Shown: piece after piece, positions 19,115 to 27,719 of the stretch
Position numbering within the stretch: position 1 is the stretch's first letter
Layout of the letters: each line of letters begins with the position of its first letter
Source of the DNA: Novosphingobium mathurense
GTDB taxonomy: Bacteria; Pseudomonadota; Alphaproteobacteria; Sphingomonadales; Sphingomonadaceae
DNA length: 64,000 nucleotides
Direction: 5' to 3'
NCBI RefSeq assembly: GCF_900168325.1
Contig: NZ_FVZE01000010.1
Location: 32,938-96,937, forward strand
Notes under the pieces: model-generated
What the model saw: the letters and a program-made list of their open reading frames with translations, nothing else
The model's database searches: none
Told to the model about the DNA's origin: nothing
Translations under genes and position numbers: made by a program

Positions 19115-20176
19115 TTACGCATAATCGCGCGCGACGCGGATTTTCTGCTGGCTGCGTTCGGGAACCCACTTGATGGTGGGCGCCGGCCGCCCCTTGTCTA
19201 CCTGAATCAGCGCCGCGCCCGGGGCATCGATATCGGCATTGTAGATGGTGACCGTCGCCGGCACGCTCGACTGGAAGTAAAGAACCGGCGCCTTGTTGGT
19301 GGCATCGGCGCGAACCACCGGACTGTCGAGCACGTAGTTCGGACCGCTTCCTCCGAAGAACGAAAAATGCCCGATCCAGCCGGTGCCGCCGCGCTTGACC
19401 GGATTTTCGCTGCGGCAGTTCTTGAGCGTGCCGGTATTCCAGAGCCGGTAGTTGAGCTTGTTCCCGCTCGAAAGGCAGTTTTCCATGTAGACGTCCTGCG
19501 ACTTGGTGTCGAAGCCCCCGTCGCTCGATCCGGTTGCCACACAGGAATAGTAGCGAATCTTGCTGTTCCCGCGCTCGTCGGAGAAGCCGTCACCATTCCA
19601 GTACTGGTCGGACGGACGCTGGGTTTCGCAGAAATCGTGCGCCTCGACACGGCGATAGACGATGTCGTGCGCCTCATCGTCGAGCGCGAAACCGACGCAA
19701 TAGTTCGCGCATTCGCCATTGCCCCGCGCCACGACATCCTCGATCAGCCCGCGCGTCGAGCCATAGCGGACCCGCATGAAGTTGCGCGCCAGCCGGGCGG
19801 CATTGACGCGCCGGACGGTAAAGTCGCTGACCGGCGCGGGCACATCGGGATGGTTCCAGGACCAGTTCTCGATGAAGCGGTACATGTTGGCGACCTGGCA
19901 GTCCTCGATGGCGACAGTCTCGGTCGTCGTATGGAAAAAGCGGATCGCGCCATTGCCCAGGTCGAGAAAATAGCAGTTGCGAATAAGGGTGTTGCTCTCG
20001 GCCTTGATCGCCGTGCCGCCATCGGTACCCGACCCGCCGGGCGAACGCGTGCCCCGGAACGTGCGCCCGTCGATGATCGTCTGGTAGGCACTCTGCGCCC
20101 AGATCAGCGATGGCCTCAGCACTATTCCGGCGGCGGCTGTCCCGATGAGTCCACGGCGCGTGAGCAGTCCAGTCAT
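19115..20176 (-). CDS. Exported right-handed beta-helix protein
   Basis: A 353-residue protein starting MTGLLTRRGLIGTAAAGIVLRP, a Tat-like signal with LTRRGLIG, supported by AAAGGA ten bases upstream. The mature part has pectate-lyase-like coil repeats with ladders such as NTLIRNCYFLDLGNGAIRFF, VAIEDCQVANMYRFI, GDVYMENCLSSGNKL-type turns and TLKNCRSENP, each coil carrying Asn/Cys turns. Such folds often bind or cleave acidic polysaccharides, but no catalytic residues can be assigned. It is a single gene, upstream of tRNA-Leu on the opposite strand. Confidence 0.72.
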   Translation of the reverse strand: MTGLLTRRGLIGTAAAGIVLRPSLIWAQSAYQTIIDGRTFRGTRSPGGSGTDGGTAIKAESNTLIRNCYFLDLGNGAIRFFHTTTETVAIEDCQVANMYRFIENWSWNHPDVPAPVSDFTVRRVNAARLARNFMRVRYGSTRGLIEDVVARGNGECANYCVGFALDDEAHDIVYRRVEAHDFCETQRPSDQYWNGDGFSDERGNSKIRYYSCVATGSSDGGFDTKSQDVYMENCLSSGNKLNYRLWNTGTLKNCRSENPVKRGGTGWIGHFSFFGGSGPNYVLDSPVVRADATNKAPVLYFQSSVPATVTIYNADIDAPGAALIQVDKGRPAPTIKWVPERSQQKIRVARDYA

Positions 20177-20395
20177 GCAGTTCCATCCTTTCGTTACGGC
20201 AGGTCGACGAGAGGGCGGGGGGTTGCCGCAGGACTGCGGCCAGCGCATTGATATTTCTTTAAGTTTGGACCTTAAGCCGGATTTAACCATAGGACTTCGG
20301 GCAATAGCCCTGCAGATGCAACACCGCGCGCCCGGGCACTGTATGCGGATTGCGCAGCGGCACGCAGCCAGCTAGGAGCCGTTTTCCTGCGACGT

Positions 20396-20480
20396 GCGGA
20401 CGTGGCGGAATGGTAGACGCTGCGGACTTAAAATCCGCTTGGGTATCCCAGTGCGGGTTCGAGTCCCGCCGTCCGCACCA
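20396..20480 (+). tRNA. tRNA-Leu (anticodon UAA)
   Basis: An 85-nt gene with encoded CCA. The acceptor stem GCGGACG / CGTCCGC closes it, the anticodon stem GCGGA / TCCGC encloses CTTAAAA with TAA at 20429-20431, a variable arm of class II type follows, and GGTTCGAGTCC forms the T arm. UAA decodes UUA and UUG leucine codons. Confidence 0.96.
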
Positions 20481-20482
20481 AA

Positions 20483-20515
20483 AAACACCCCGGACCTGCG
20501 CTGATCCGGGTGTTT
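20483..20515 (+). terminator. Terminator after tRNA-Leu
   Basis: A stem of AACACCCCGGA with TCCGGGTGTTT (one bulged C), with a ten-base loop, begins a few bases after the CCA end and finishes in TTT, as expected for a tRNA transcript end. Confidence 0.7.
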
Positions 20516-20610
20516 ACCGGATCGAAACCATGCAAAGGTGATAAAACCGTACTGCAGTTGTCTTCGGCAATGCAGATCGTAGCAACAGGTGTCGCCAGAG
20601 CGCGAGTACC

Positions 20611-21258
20611 ATGGGGGGTACGCTCGCAATGAAATACCCGGGAATTCTGTCCGAGCCCGAGGCAGGTCAAATCGACGACCACAACGAAAAGCGCATTCAG
20701 CCGCGCTTTGCGCTCATGCTGCGCAGCGCCAAGCTTGTCGGCCCCAGTGGCGAATTTCTCTGCATCGTCAGGGACGTTTCCGAAAGCGGCGCGAAGCTGA
20801 AGATCTTCCATCCGGTCGTCAACGACGAGCCATTGGCGCTCGAAATCGCGACCGGCGAACAGTTCGGGATCGAGAAGGTCTGGGAAAAGGACGGCGAAGC
20901 CGGTGTCCGGTTCCTCGATTCGGTCGATATCATGCGTTTCATCGCCGAAGCGGGTCCGTTCCCCAAGCGGCCGGTCCGGATCAGGGTCAACCACGGAGTC
21001 ACCCTGTCCTTCGCCGGTACGACGGCTTCCGCAACGGTCTGCGACCTGTCGCGCCAGGGCGCGCGCATCGAAACGTCGCAGCATCTGGCGATCGGCCAGA
21101 CGATCCGGATCGGCGGGGATCATCTTCCCGAATTCGAAGCCACCGTATGCTGGCGCAAGCACCCGGCCTATGGCCTGGTCTTCCGGCAGCTCATGAGCAT
21201 GGAAGAACTGGCCCAGCGCGTCTACCGCATGCAGTTGCAGGGTCCGGGCACGGCCTGA
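20611..21258 (+). CDS. Tandem PilZ-domain protein
   Basis: A 215-residue soluble protein with two PilZ-like halves. The first (~25-105) has RIQPR fitting RxxxR and DVSESGAKL fitting DxSxxG, so it can probably bind cyclic di-GMP. The second (~115-205) keeps DLSRQGARI but has no clear RxxxR, so it may be structural. An alternative ATG at 20629 (MKYPGILSE) is equally plausible. Its targets are unknown. It is convergent with msrB, 19 bases away, and is one of three PilZ genes in the window. Confidence 0.8.
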   Translation: MGGTLAMKYPGILSEPEAGQIDDHNEKRIQPRFALMLRSAKLVGPSGEFLCIVRDVSESGAKLKIFHPVVNDEPLALEIATGEQFGIEKVWEKDGEAGVRFLDSVDIMRFIAEAGPFPKRPVRIRVNHGVTLSFAGTTASATVCDLSRQGARIETSQHLAIGQTIRIGGDHLPEFEATVCWRKHPAYGLVFRQLMSMEELAQRVYRMQLQGPGTA

Positions 21259-21277
21259 GCCGGCAAGACAGGCGTAA

Positions 21278-21769
21278 TCACGCGGGCCGGAACTTCATCG
21301 CCGCCCCGTTCATGCAATAGCGCTTGCCGGTCGGCTTGGGTCCATCGTCGAAAACATGGCCCAGGTGCCCACCGCACTTGGCGCAATGCACTTCGGTGCG
21401 CGGATAACCGAGCTTGTAGTCGGTCGAGGTCCCCACCGCGCCGGACAACGGCTTCCAGAAGCTGGGCCAGCCGGTCCCGCTGTCGAATTTCGTCGCTGAG
21501 GAGAACAGCGGGTTACCGTCCGCCGCGCAGACGAAAATACCCTTGCGGTGCTCCTTGTTGAGCGGTGAGGAATAGGGTCGCTCGGTGCCCGCTTCGCGAA
21601 GGATCTGGAATTGCTCGCGCGTCAGGCGCTTGCGCCATTCCGCCTCGCTGTAGCTGACAGGATAGGTCTTCGCTTCGGCCTCGCCGCTGCCGCACGCGGT
21701 CAGCACCGGCAGGGCCGCCCCTATTCCCAGCCAGGCAAGCAATTCGCGGCGCGAGGTGGCAAGAGGCAT
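21278..21769 (-). CDS. msrB: Exported peptide-methionine (R)-S-oxide reductase
   Basis: A 163-residue enzyme reducing methionine R-sulfoxide in proteins. The N-terminus TSRRELLAWLGIGAALPVLTACGSG combines a Tat-like SRR motif with an LTAC lipobox, so a Tat-exported lipoprotein facing the periplasm is predicted. The catalytic KRYCMNGAAMKF, FDSGTGWPSF and HCAKCGGHLGHVF are intact. Of the two zinc CxxC pairs of typical MsrB only HCAKC is complete; the first site reads VCAADG. That lone Cys could instead serve as the resolving cysteine. Confidence 0.9.
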   Translation of the reverse strand: MPLATSRRELLAWLGIGAALPVLTACGSGEAEAKTYPVSYSEAEWRKRLTREQFQILREAGTERPYSSPLNKEHRKGIFVCAADGNPLFSSATKFDSGTGWPSFWKPLSGAVGTSTDYKLGYPRTEVHCAKCGGHLGHVFDDGPKPTGKRYCMNGAAMKFRPA

Positions 21770-21878
21770 CCGGGTTCTCCTGTTACGGGCACGGCAGGGC
21801 GCCTGCGGGCTATGCGCAGACTGTCACGAGATCGGAACATACCTCGCGAATTCAATACCTAGCCTTAATGGCCCGCGC

Positions 21879-23135
21879 TCAGGCGCCTTGCGCCGCCTTT
21901 CCCGAAGCCCGGCGCAGCAACGCCGTGAGCCCGCCGCGCCCGGCCGATGAACCCGGCCCCGATTTCATCACCCTGCGCCTGAACAGCGCCGAACCGAAGC
22001 GTACCAGCAGACCGACCCAGATCACCTGCCAGATGACCGCGAACAGGTGCGGCGACAGCGCCGGGTCCTGCGCGGCACGCGCCAGCATCGCGAAAGGCGA
22101 ACTGAACGGGAAGAACACTGCGGCGATCTCCATGAACGAACCGGGCTGGGTCATCGCAAAGCTGGCGAAGAAGAAGACCAGAAGCTGCAGCATCGTGACC
22201 GGCATCGACAGGGTCTGGACCTCGCGCACCGTCGTGGCCATCGAACCGATCGCGAGGAAGACCGAGCCGAGCAGCAGGTAGGCCATGGCGAAATAGACGA
22301 CGCCAAGCGCCAGGAGCATCGGCCAGCCGACCGCCGGATCGGGCAATTGCGGCACCGCCGATCCCGCCGCGACATAGAGCGCCGCCCCGACCGCGCCCCA
22401 GACGGAGATGCCGACGAAGGACACGCCGAGCATCGCGAAAAGCTTGCCGAAGAACACCGCTTCCATCGGAATCGCCGCGGCAAGAACCTCGATGATCTTG
22501 TTGCCCTTTTCCTCGACGAGGTTGGACAGGACCATGCCCGCCAGCATCATCGTCAACAGGAACAGCAGCATCTGCGCGGATTGCGCGGTCCTGAGCTGGC
22601 CCTTGCGCTCATTGGCGTTGCTCGTCACGGTTCGGTCCAGCCGCACTTCGGGCAGCGCCCGTTCGCGCGGCGCCAGCGCTTCCGAAGCGATGAGCGCCAC
22701 CGGGCCGCGCCAGCGTTCGATCTGGTCTTCCGGGCCGGTGAGAACCGGCGCCTGCGGCGTCCCCGAAAGCACCGCCGCGACATTGGCCCTGCCACCGTCG
22801 ACGATGGCGCGCGGATCGAACCGCTCGCCCGGCTCCAGTCGCCGCAGGATCAGGAAATCGGGCAGAAGGCCGCCGATATTGGCCGCCAGCCGATCCCGGG
22901 CCGCCCGCATCGCCTCTGCATCGTCGCCCTGCATGACGATGGCGACATGGGGATTGTCCGCCGTCTGCTGCACGCGCTGACCGACGCTGCCGGCCAGTCC
23001 GCCGACGACCAGCGGGAACAATGGCCCCAGCAGGAAGAAGAAGAAGGTCCGGCTCATCAGGATCGCCACGAAATCGCGCCGGGCAACGACCCATGCGGCG
23101 CGGGCGATCGACAGTCTGCCGCGGGGGCGGGTCAT
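21879..23135 (-). CDS. ABC-2 type permease, NatB-like
   Basis: A 418-residue membrane protein: an N-terminal helix (FFFFLLGPLFPLVVGGLAG), a periplasmic domain of about 190 residues, then five or six helices. This is the architecture of NatB/YhaP-type ABC-2 exporters, linked in Bacillus to sodium or drug/peptide export. It overlaps the ATPase gene by four bases (ATGA), so the two form one transporter. The substrate is not determinable. The last ~25 residues are basic and Gly/Ser-rich. Confidence 0.82.
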   Translation of the reverse strand: MTRPRGRLSIARAAWVVARRDFVAILMSRTFFFFLLGPLFPLVVGGLAGSVGQRVQQTADNPHVAIVMQGDDAEAMRAARDRLAANIGGLLPDFLILRRLEPGERFDPRAIVDGGRANVAAVLSGTPQAPVLTGPEDQIERWRGPVALIASEALAPRERALPEVRLDRTVTSNANERKGQLRTAQSAQMLLFLLTMMLAGMVLSNLVEEKGNKIIEVLAAAIPMEAVFFGKLFAMLGVSFVGISVWGAVGAALYVAAGSAVPQLPDPAVGWPMLLALGVVYFAMAYLLLGSVFLAIGSMATTVREVQTLSMPVTMLQLLVFFFASFAMTQPGSFMEIAAVFFPFSSPFAMLARAAQDPALSPHLFAVIWQVIWVGLLVRFGSALFRRRVMKSGPGSSAGRGGLTALLRRASGKAAQGA

Positions 23136-24142
23136 CGGTTCAGTTCCTCCGGCTTTTCCTGTTCCAGCGCCCGCGCCGCAGCCTCGCCGGCAATCGCCAC
23201 GAAGGCATCGTGCAGGCCCGCCCGCTCGATCGAAAGAGAGTGAATGCCCGCTTCCCCTTCGATCAGGGCGCGCAGCAGCGGCTCGATCCCGGTATCGGGC
23301 AGCGAGAAGAACCAGAAGCTGCCTTCATGGCGCGCATCGGCAGGCAGTGCCCCGCGCCACGCCCCGTCCTGCGCGCGCGTCTCCAGCCGGACCTGCGCGG
23401 GAATGCGATCACGCGCGACGTCGACCGGCCCGGCGAAAGGCACCTTGCCCCCGGCGATGATCGCCACTTCGTCGCACAGTCGCTCTGCATGGGCGATGAC
23501 ATGGGTGGAGAAGATCACCGTCGTCCCGTCCTGCGCAAGACCGCGCATCATGCTCTCGAGCTTGCCCTGGTTGAGGGCATCGAGCCCGGAAAACGGTTCG
23601 TCGAAGATCACCAGCCGCGGCTTGTGGACGAGCGTGCCGAGGATCTGCACCTGCTGCGCCATGCCCTTGGAAAGCTGCCGGATCTGCCGGTCGGCGGCAT
23701 AGCCCAGACCATGCTGTTCGAGCAGTTCGCGCCCGCGCCGGCGGCCCTCCTTCAGCGGCAAGCCGCGCAAGGCGCCGACGAAGGCGATTGCATCCACCGC
23801 CTTCATCGCGGGATAGAGACCGCGCTCCTCGGGCAGGTAGCCGATGGCATGGGCAACGTCATGCGGACGATCCGCGCCCAGAATACGGCGATAGCCCTGG
23901 TCGGGATCGATGATGCCCAGCAGCATGCGCAGCGTCGTCGTCTTGCCGGCACCGTTCGGACCGAGAATCCCGTAGACCGCGCCGCGCGGCACGGTGAGAT
24001 CGACGCCGTCGACGGCCGTTACCCCGTCGAAGCGCTTGACCAGTCCCCGCGCCTCGATGGCGAGCGGCCCGAAGTCAGGCCCATCGGCACAGGCAGCCTG
24101 GTCATTGCCCGCCACTCGCCAATCTCCTAGTGCGACATTCAT
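23132..24142 (-). CDS. ABC transporter ATP-binding protein, NatA-like
   Basis: A 336-residue ATPase with Walker A GPNGAGKTT, signature RQLSKGMAQQVQ (a variant of LSGGQ), Walker B LVIFDEPFSGLD and the switch histidine in STHVIAHAE. A C-terminal ~100-residue extension follows, as in the NatA/CcmA-like ABC-2 group. It drives the NatB-like permease encoded immediately downstream. The first ~25 residues precede the ABC fold and the exact start may lie later. Its start and that of queG face each other across 60 bases. Confidence 0.88.
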   Translation of the reverse strand: MNVALGDWRVAGNDQAACADGPDFGPLAIEARGLVKRFDGVTAVDGVDLTVPRGAVYGILGPNGAGKTTTLRMLLGIIDPDQGYRRILGADRPHDVAHAIGYLPEERGLYPAMKAVDAIAFVGALRGLPLKEGRRRGRELLEQHGLGYAADRQIRQLSKGMAQQVQILGTLVHKPRLVIFDEPFSGLDALNQGKLESMMRGLAQDGTTVIFSTHVIAHAERLCDEVAIIAGGKVPFAGPVDVARDRIPAQVRLETRAQDGAWRGALPADARHEGSFWFFSLPDTGIEPLLRALIEGEAGIHSLSIERAGLHDAFVAIAGEAAARALEQEKPEELNR

Positions 24143-24202
24143 GCGCGCTCTCCTGCGGTAGATACCGTCGAGGGAGAGCCATAAACGGGAACATCCGCAA
24201 GC

Positions 24203-25303
24203 TTGGTTAACTCCGCATTGGTCGACGTCGCGCCGGACACATTCATTGAGGACCTGCTGGCCCAGGCCCGATCGCTCGGGTTCTGCGCCTTCGGCGTCGC
24301 TTCGGCAAGCGAAGACCCGGTGCGCGCGCAGCGGCTGGAGACGTGGCTAGACGAAGGCATGCACGGCTCGATGGCGTGGATGAAGGAACGGGCCCACCAC
24401 CGGCGCTCGCCGCAGGAGCTCTGGCCGCAAGCGCGCAGCGTGATTGCCTTGGGTATGAGCTATGCTCCCGCTGCCGACCCGCTGGCGCATGCGGATCGTC
24501 CTGAAATTGCGCGCATATCGGTCTATGCACAAGGGGCCGACTACCACGACACGGTGAAGAAGGCGCTCAAGCACCTTGCGCGCTGGATCGTCTCGGAGGG
24601 CGAGAAACGCGGGCTTGGCGGCGAAGACGGCTCGGTCGGCGTGAAAGTGTTCACCGATACCGCGCCGGTCATGGAAAAGCCGCTGGGCGCCGCCGCCGGA
24701 CTGGGCTGGCAGGGCAAGCACACCAACATGGTCAGCCGCGAGCACGGCTCCTGGCTGTTCCTCGGCGAGATCTACACGACGCTGGACCTTGCCCCCTCAT
24801 CCCCGGGCCGCGACCGCTGCGGATCGTGCAGCGCCTGTCAGGACGCCTGCCCTACGCAGGCCTTTCCCGCGCCCTACCGGCTCGATGCGCGGCGCTGCAT
24901 CAGCTACCTGACGATCGAGCACAAAGGCGAGATCCCGCTCGAATTCCGGGAGGCGCTGGGCAATCGGATCTACGGCTGCGACGACTGCCTGGCGGTATGC
25001 CCCTGGAACAAGTTCGCGCAAGTCGCGCATGTCCACCGCACTTTCCTGCCGCGCGGCGAACTGACCGCGCCGCCGCTGGCGGACCTGCTCACCCTCGACG
25101 ATGCAGGCTTTCGCAAGCTCTTCTCAGGCTCGCCGATCAAGCGCATCGGCCGCGACCGGTTCGTCCGCAATTGCCTCTACGCAGCCGGAAACAGCCAAAG
25201 GCCCGACCTGCTGGAACAGGTCGGGCCTTTGCTGGACGATCCGGACCCTGCCGTAGCCGACGCGGCACAATGGGCCGCAGACAAGCTTCAGGGCGTCGTT
25301 TGA
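24203..25303 (+). CDS. queG: Epoxyqueuosine reductase
   Basis: A 366-residue cobalamin and Fe-S enzyme that reduces epoxyqueuosine to queuosine in tRNA, the last pathway step. Two ferredoxin-like clusters are obvious: CGSCSACQDACP (~210) and GCDDCLAVCPWNKF (~258). The N-terminal ARSLGFCAFGV and the YAQGADYHDTVKKAL / AGLGWQGKHTN motifs define the family. The likely start is TTG at 24203; a second TTG at 24218 is possible. The C-terminal region contains a perfect 15-bp hairpin (25196-25231) within the coding sequence. Confidence 0.93.
   Translation: MVNSALVDVAPDTFIEDLLAQARSLGFCAFGVASASEDPVRAQRLETWLDEGMHGSMAWMKERAHHRRSPQELWPQARSVIALGMSYAPAADPLAHADRPEIARISVYAQGADYHDTVKKALKHLARWIVSEGEKRGLGGEDGSVGVKVFTDTAPVMEKPLGAAAGLGWQGKHTNMVSREHGSWLFLGEIYTTLDLAPSSPGRDRCGSCSACQDACPTQAFPAPYRLDARRCISYLTIEHKGEIPLEFREALGNRIYGCDDCLAVCPWNKFAQVAHVHRTFLPRGELTAPPLADLLTLDDAGFRKLFSGSPIKRIGRDRFVRNCLYAAGNSQRPDLLEQVGPLLDDPDPAVADAAQWAADKLQGVV
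25196..25231. terminator. Terminator-like hairpin inside the queG coding sequence
   Basis: CAAAGGCCCGACCTG (25196-25210) and CAGGTCGGGCCTTTG (25217-25231) form a perfect 15-bp stem with a 6-base loop. It lies 72 bases before the queG stop and 121 bases past the stop of the convergent oxidoreductase, so it probably ends the minus-strand transcript. Confidence 0.6.
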
Positions 25304-25351
25304 CAGCTTGCCCCCTGCCCCGCAATCGCGGGGAAAGGGAGACCGGTATTC

Positions 25352-26578
25352 CTAGAGCAGTTCCTTGAGCGGCTTGCCGGCATCGGCCAGCGCTTCGAGG
25401 TCGGGGGTGGCCCCGGCTTCGACCAGCTTGCGGCCCTGCACGTAATCCTTGACCATGTTCACGCAGTCCAGCGCGACGACGCGGCCGTCCTTGAGATAGA
25501 CGACCGAGAAGCTGCGCTCCTCCGGATTGCCGCGGATCACGGTCTTGTCGAAGCCCAGGTTGATGCCGGCGGTCTGCAGCTTGAGGTCGTACTGGTTGGA
25601 CCAGAACCACGGGAACGCCTTGTAGGGCTTCTCGTCGCCGCAGATCGCCTTGGCCACGCAGGTGCCCATGTCGTTGGCGTTCTGGACCGATTCCACGCGC
25701 ATCACGTTGCCGCCGGCGTAGTCGCAGGCGAAAGCCGCACAGTCGCCGATCGCATAGATGTCGGGCAGCGAGGTGCGGCAGTACTCGTCCACGTCGACGC
25801 CGTTGGCGCCGGCCGCGCCGGCCGCGATCAGCGGACCGACGGCAGGCACGATGCCGATGCCGACGATGACGCCTTCGGCCGGGATCACTTCGCCGCCGGC
25901 AAGCTGCACGCCGGTGACCTTGCCGTTTTCGCCGACGAGGCTGTCGACCATGACTTCGGTGCGCAGGTCGACGCCGTGATCGACATGTTCCTTCTGGTAG
26001 AAGGTCGAGAGGTCTTCACCCGCAACGCGCGCCAGCACGCGCGGAAGCGCTTCGAGCAGGGTGACCTTGAGGCCCATCTTGGACAGCACCGCAGCGGCTT
26101 CCAGACCGATGTAGCCGCCGCCGATGACGACGATGTTCTTCGTGCCCGCATCGACTTCGGCCATCAGCGTGTCGCAGTCCTCGCGGGTGCGCACGGCGTG
26201 GATGCCGGTGAGGTCGGCCCCCTGGCAAGAAAGGCGACGCGGATCGCCGCCGGTGGCCCAGACGAGCTTGCCATAACCGTAGCTCTCGCCGTTGGAGAGC
26301 GTCAGTTCGTGCGCCTTGGGATCGACCTTGGTGACTTCGGTGCCAAGCTTGAACTCGATGTTCTTCTCGGCCCAGAACGTCGGCGGACGGATGTAGAGGC
26401 GGTCGAAGGTCTTCTCGCGCGCGAAATATTCCTTCGAGAGCGGCGGACGCTCATAGGGATATTCCGGCTCACGACCGATGACGGTGATGGTTCCTTCGAA
26501 GCCGTTCTGGCGAAGGGCGATCGCGCACTGTGCGCCGCCATGCCCGGCTCCCACGATTACGACGTCTGCCTTGCTCAT
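25352..26578 (-). CDS. FAD-dependent NAD(P)H:ferredoxin/rubredoxin-type reductase
   Basis: A 408-residue flavoprotein of the putidaredoxin/rhodocoxin reductase group, which passes electrons from NAD(P)H to a small iron-sulfur protein. The FAD site VVIVGAGHGGAQCAIALR opens the protein. YPYERPPLSKEYF, the NAD site VVIGGGYIGLEAAAVL (~150) and the second FAD motif YAIGDCAAF (~275) follow in order. The start at 26578 has AGGA nine bases upstream. No ferredoxin or P450 gene is adjacent, so the partner is unknown. Confidence 0.88.
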   Translation of the reverse strand: MSKADVVIVGAGHGGAQCAIALRQNGFEGTITVIGREPEYPYERPPLSKEYFAREKTFDRLYIRPPTFWAEKNIEFKLGTEVTKVDPKAHELTLSNGESYGYGKLVWATGGDPRRLSCQGADLTGIHAVRTREDCDTLMAEVDAGTKNIVVIGGGYIGLEAAAVLSKMGLKVTLLEALPRVLARVAGEDLSTFYQKEHVDHGVDLRTEVMVDSLVGENGKVTGVQLAGGEVIPAEGVIVGIGIVPAVGPLIAAGAAGANGVDVDEYCRTSLPDIYAIGDCAAFACDYAGGNVMRVESVQNANDMGTCVAKAICGDEKPYKAFPWFWSNQYDLKLQTAGINLGFDKTVIRGNPEERSFSVVYLKDGRVVALDCVNMVKDYVQGRKLVEAGATPDLEALADAGKPLKELL

Positions 26579-26726
26579 GGTATTCCTGTTTCCCTGACTC
26601 GCCGTTCGCTTGAGGAATTTCCCTGGCGGGGTCAATGCCTAGATACTTGCCGATTTCACCCCAGCAGCGAAAGATCCTTTCCCGCCTTGGGGTTACGCAA
26701 TCATCAACCCAAGCGCAGCCATCCCC

Positions 26727-27719
26727 TCAACCCGTGACCCGTTCCATCGCTTCCATCGTCAGGGCCAGCGACCGGCATTGCGCCTGCGGATCGAAAGTGG
26801 CGCCCGACACGATCAGTTCGTCCGCCCCGGTGCGCGCGATAAAGGCCTCGATGCCTTCGCGCACTTTCTGCGGCGTGCCGATCGCGCTGACCGAGCGGAC
26901 CTGCTCGAGCATGGCCAGCGCCGATCCCGGCAGGCTGGCGCGATAATCGCGAACGGGCGGCTTGAGACGTCCCGGATTGCCGGTGCGCAAGGCGACGAAG
27001 CTCTGGTCGGTCGACGAGGCGAGATAGGCGGCCTCCTCGTCGCTGTCGGCCGCGATCACGTTGATCGCCGCCATGAAATGCGGCTTGTCGAGCACTTCGG
27101 AAGGCTGGAACCGTTCGCGATAGACGCGGGCGGCATCGTCGAGCTGCGCAGGCGCGAAGTGCGATGCGAAGGCATAGGGCAGGCCGAGCATGGCGGCGAG
27201 CTGGGCACCGAACAGGCTCGATCCGAGGATCCACATCTCCACGTCGGCCCCGTCGGCCTGCGGCGCGGTGACGCCGCCCACCGCCTGTCCGGCAAAACGC
27301 GCCCGCAGTTCGACCACGTCCTGCGGGAACTGCTCGGCCGCGGCCATGATGTTCTTGCGCAGGGCATTGCCGAGGCGCCCGTCCGCGCCCGGTGCGCGGC
27401 CGAGACCGAGGTCGACGCGGCCCGGGAACAGCGCGGCAAGCGTACCGAACTGTTCGGCGATCACGAAAGGCGTGTGATTGGGCAACATGATCCCGCCCGC
27501 ACCGATCCGGATCTTCGAGGTCGCCTGGCCGATGTGGGCCAGCACCACCGAAGTCGCGCCTCCGGCGATCCCGTCCATCCCGTGATGCTCGGCCACCCAG
27601 AAACGCTTGTAGCCCGTCGCTTCGGCGGCCCGGGCATAGTCGGCGCTGATCGCCAGCGACTGGGCAACGGTGCTGCCTTCGCGCACGGTGACGAGATCGA
27701 GGACGGAAAGGGGAATCAT
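26727..27719 (-). CDS. LLM-class (luciferase-like) flavin oxidoreductase
   Basis: A 330-residue TIM-barrel flavoprotein. Marks of the MsnO8-like LLM subgroup include FWVAEHHGMDGIAGGATSVVLAHIGQATSKIRIGAGG near residue 42, the PGRVDLGLGRAPGAD loop and IGTPQKVREGIEAF near the C-terminus. It probably uses reduced FMN to oxygenate an unidentified substrate. Its ATG overlaps the stop of the upstream TPR gene (ATGA), and that gene is itself preceded by a hydrolase gene on the same strand, forming a three-gene operon. Confidence 0.87.
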   Translation of the reverse strand: MIPLSVLDLVTVREGSTVAQSLAISADYARAAEATGYKRFWVAEHHGMDGIAGGATSVVLAHIGQATSKIRIGAGGIMLPNHTPFVIAEQFGTLAALFPGRVDLGLGRAPGADGRLGNALRKNIMAAAEQFPQDVVELRARFAGQAVGGVTAPQADGADVEMWILGSSLFGAQLAAMLGLPYAFASHFAPAQLDDAARVYRERFQPSEVLDKPHFMAAINVIAADSDEEAAYLASSTDQSFVALRTGNPGRLKPPVRDYRASLPGSALAMLEQVRSVSAIGTPQKVREGIEAFIARTGADELIVSGATFDPQAQCRSLALTMEAMERVTG

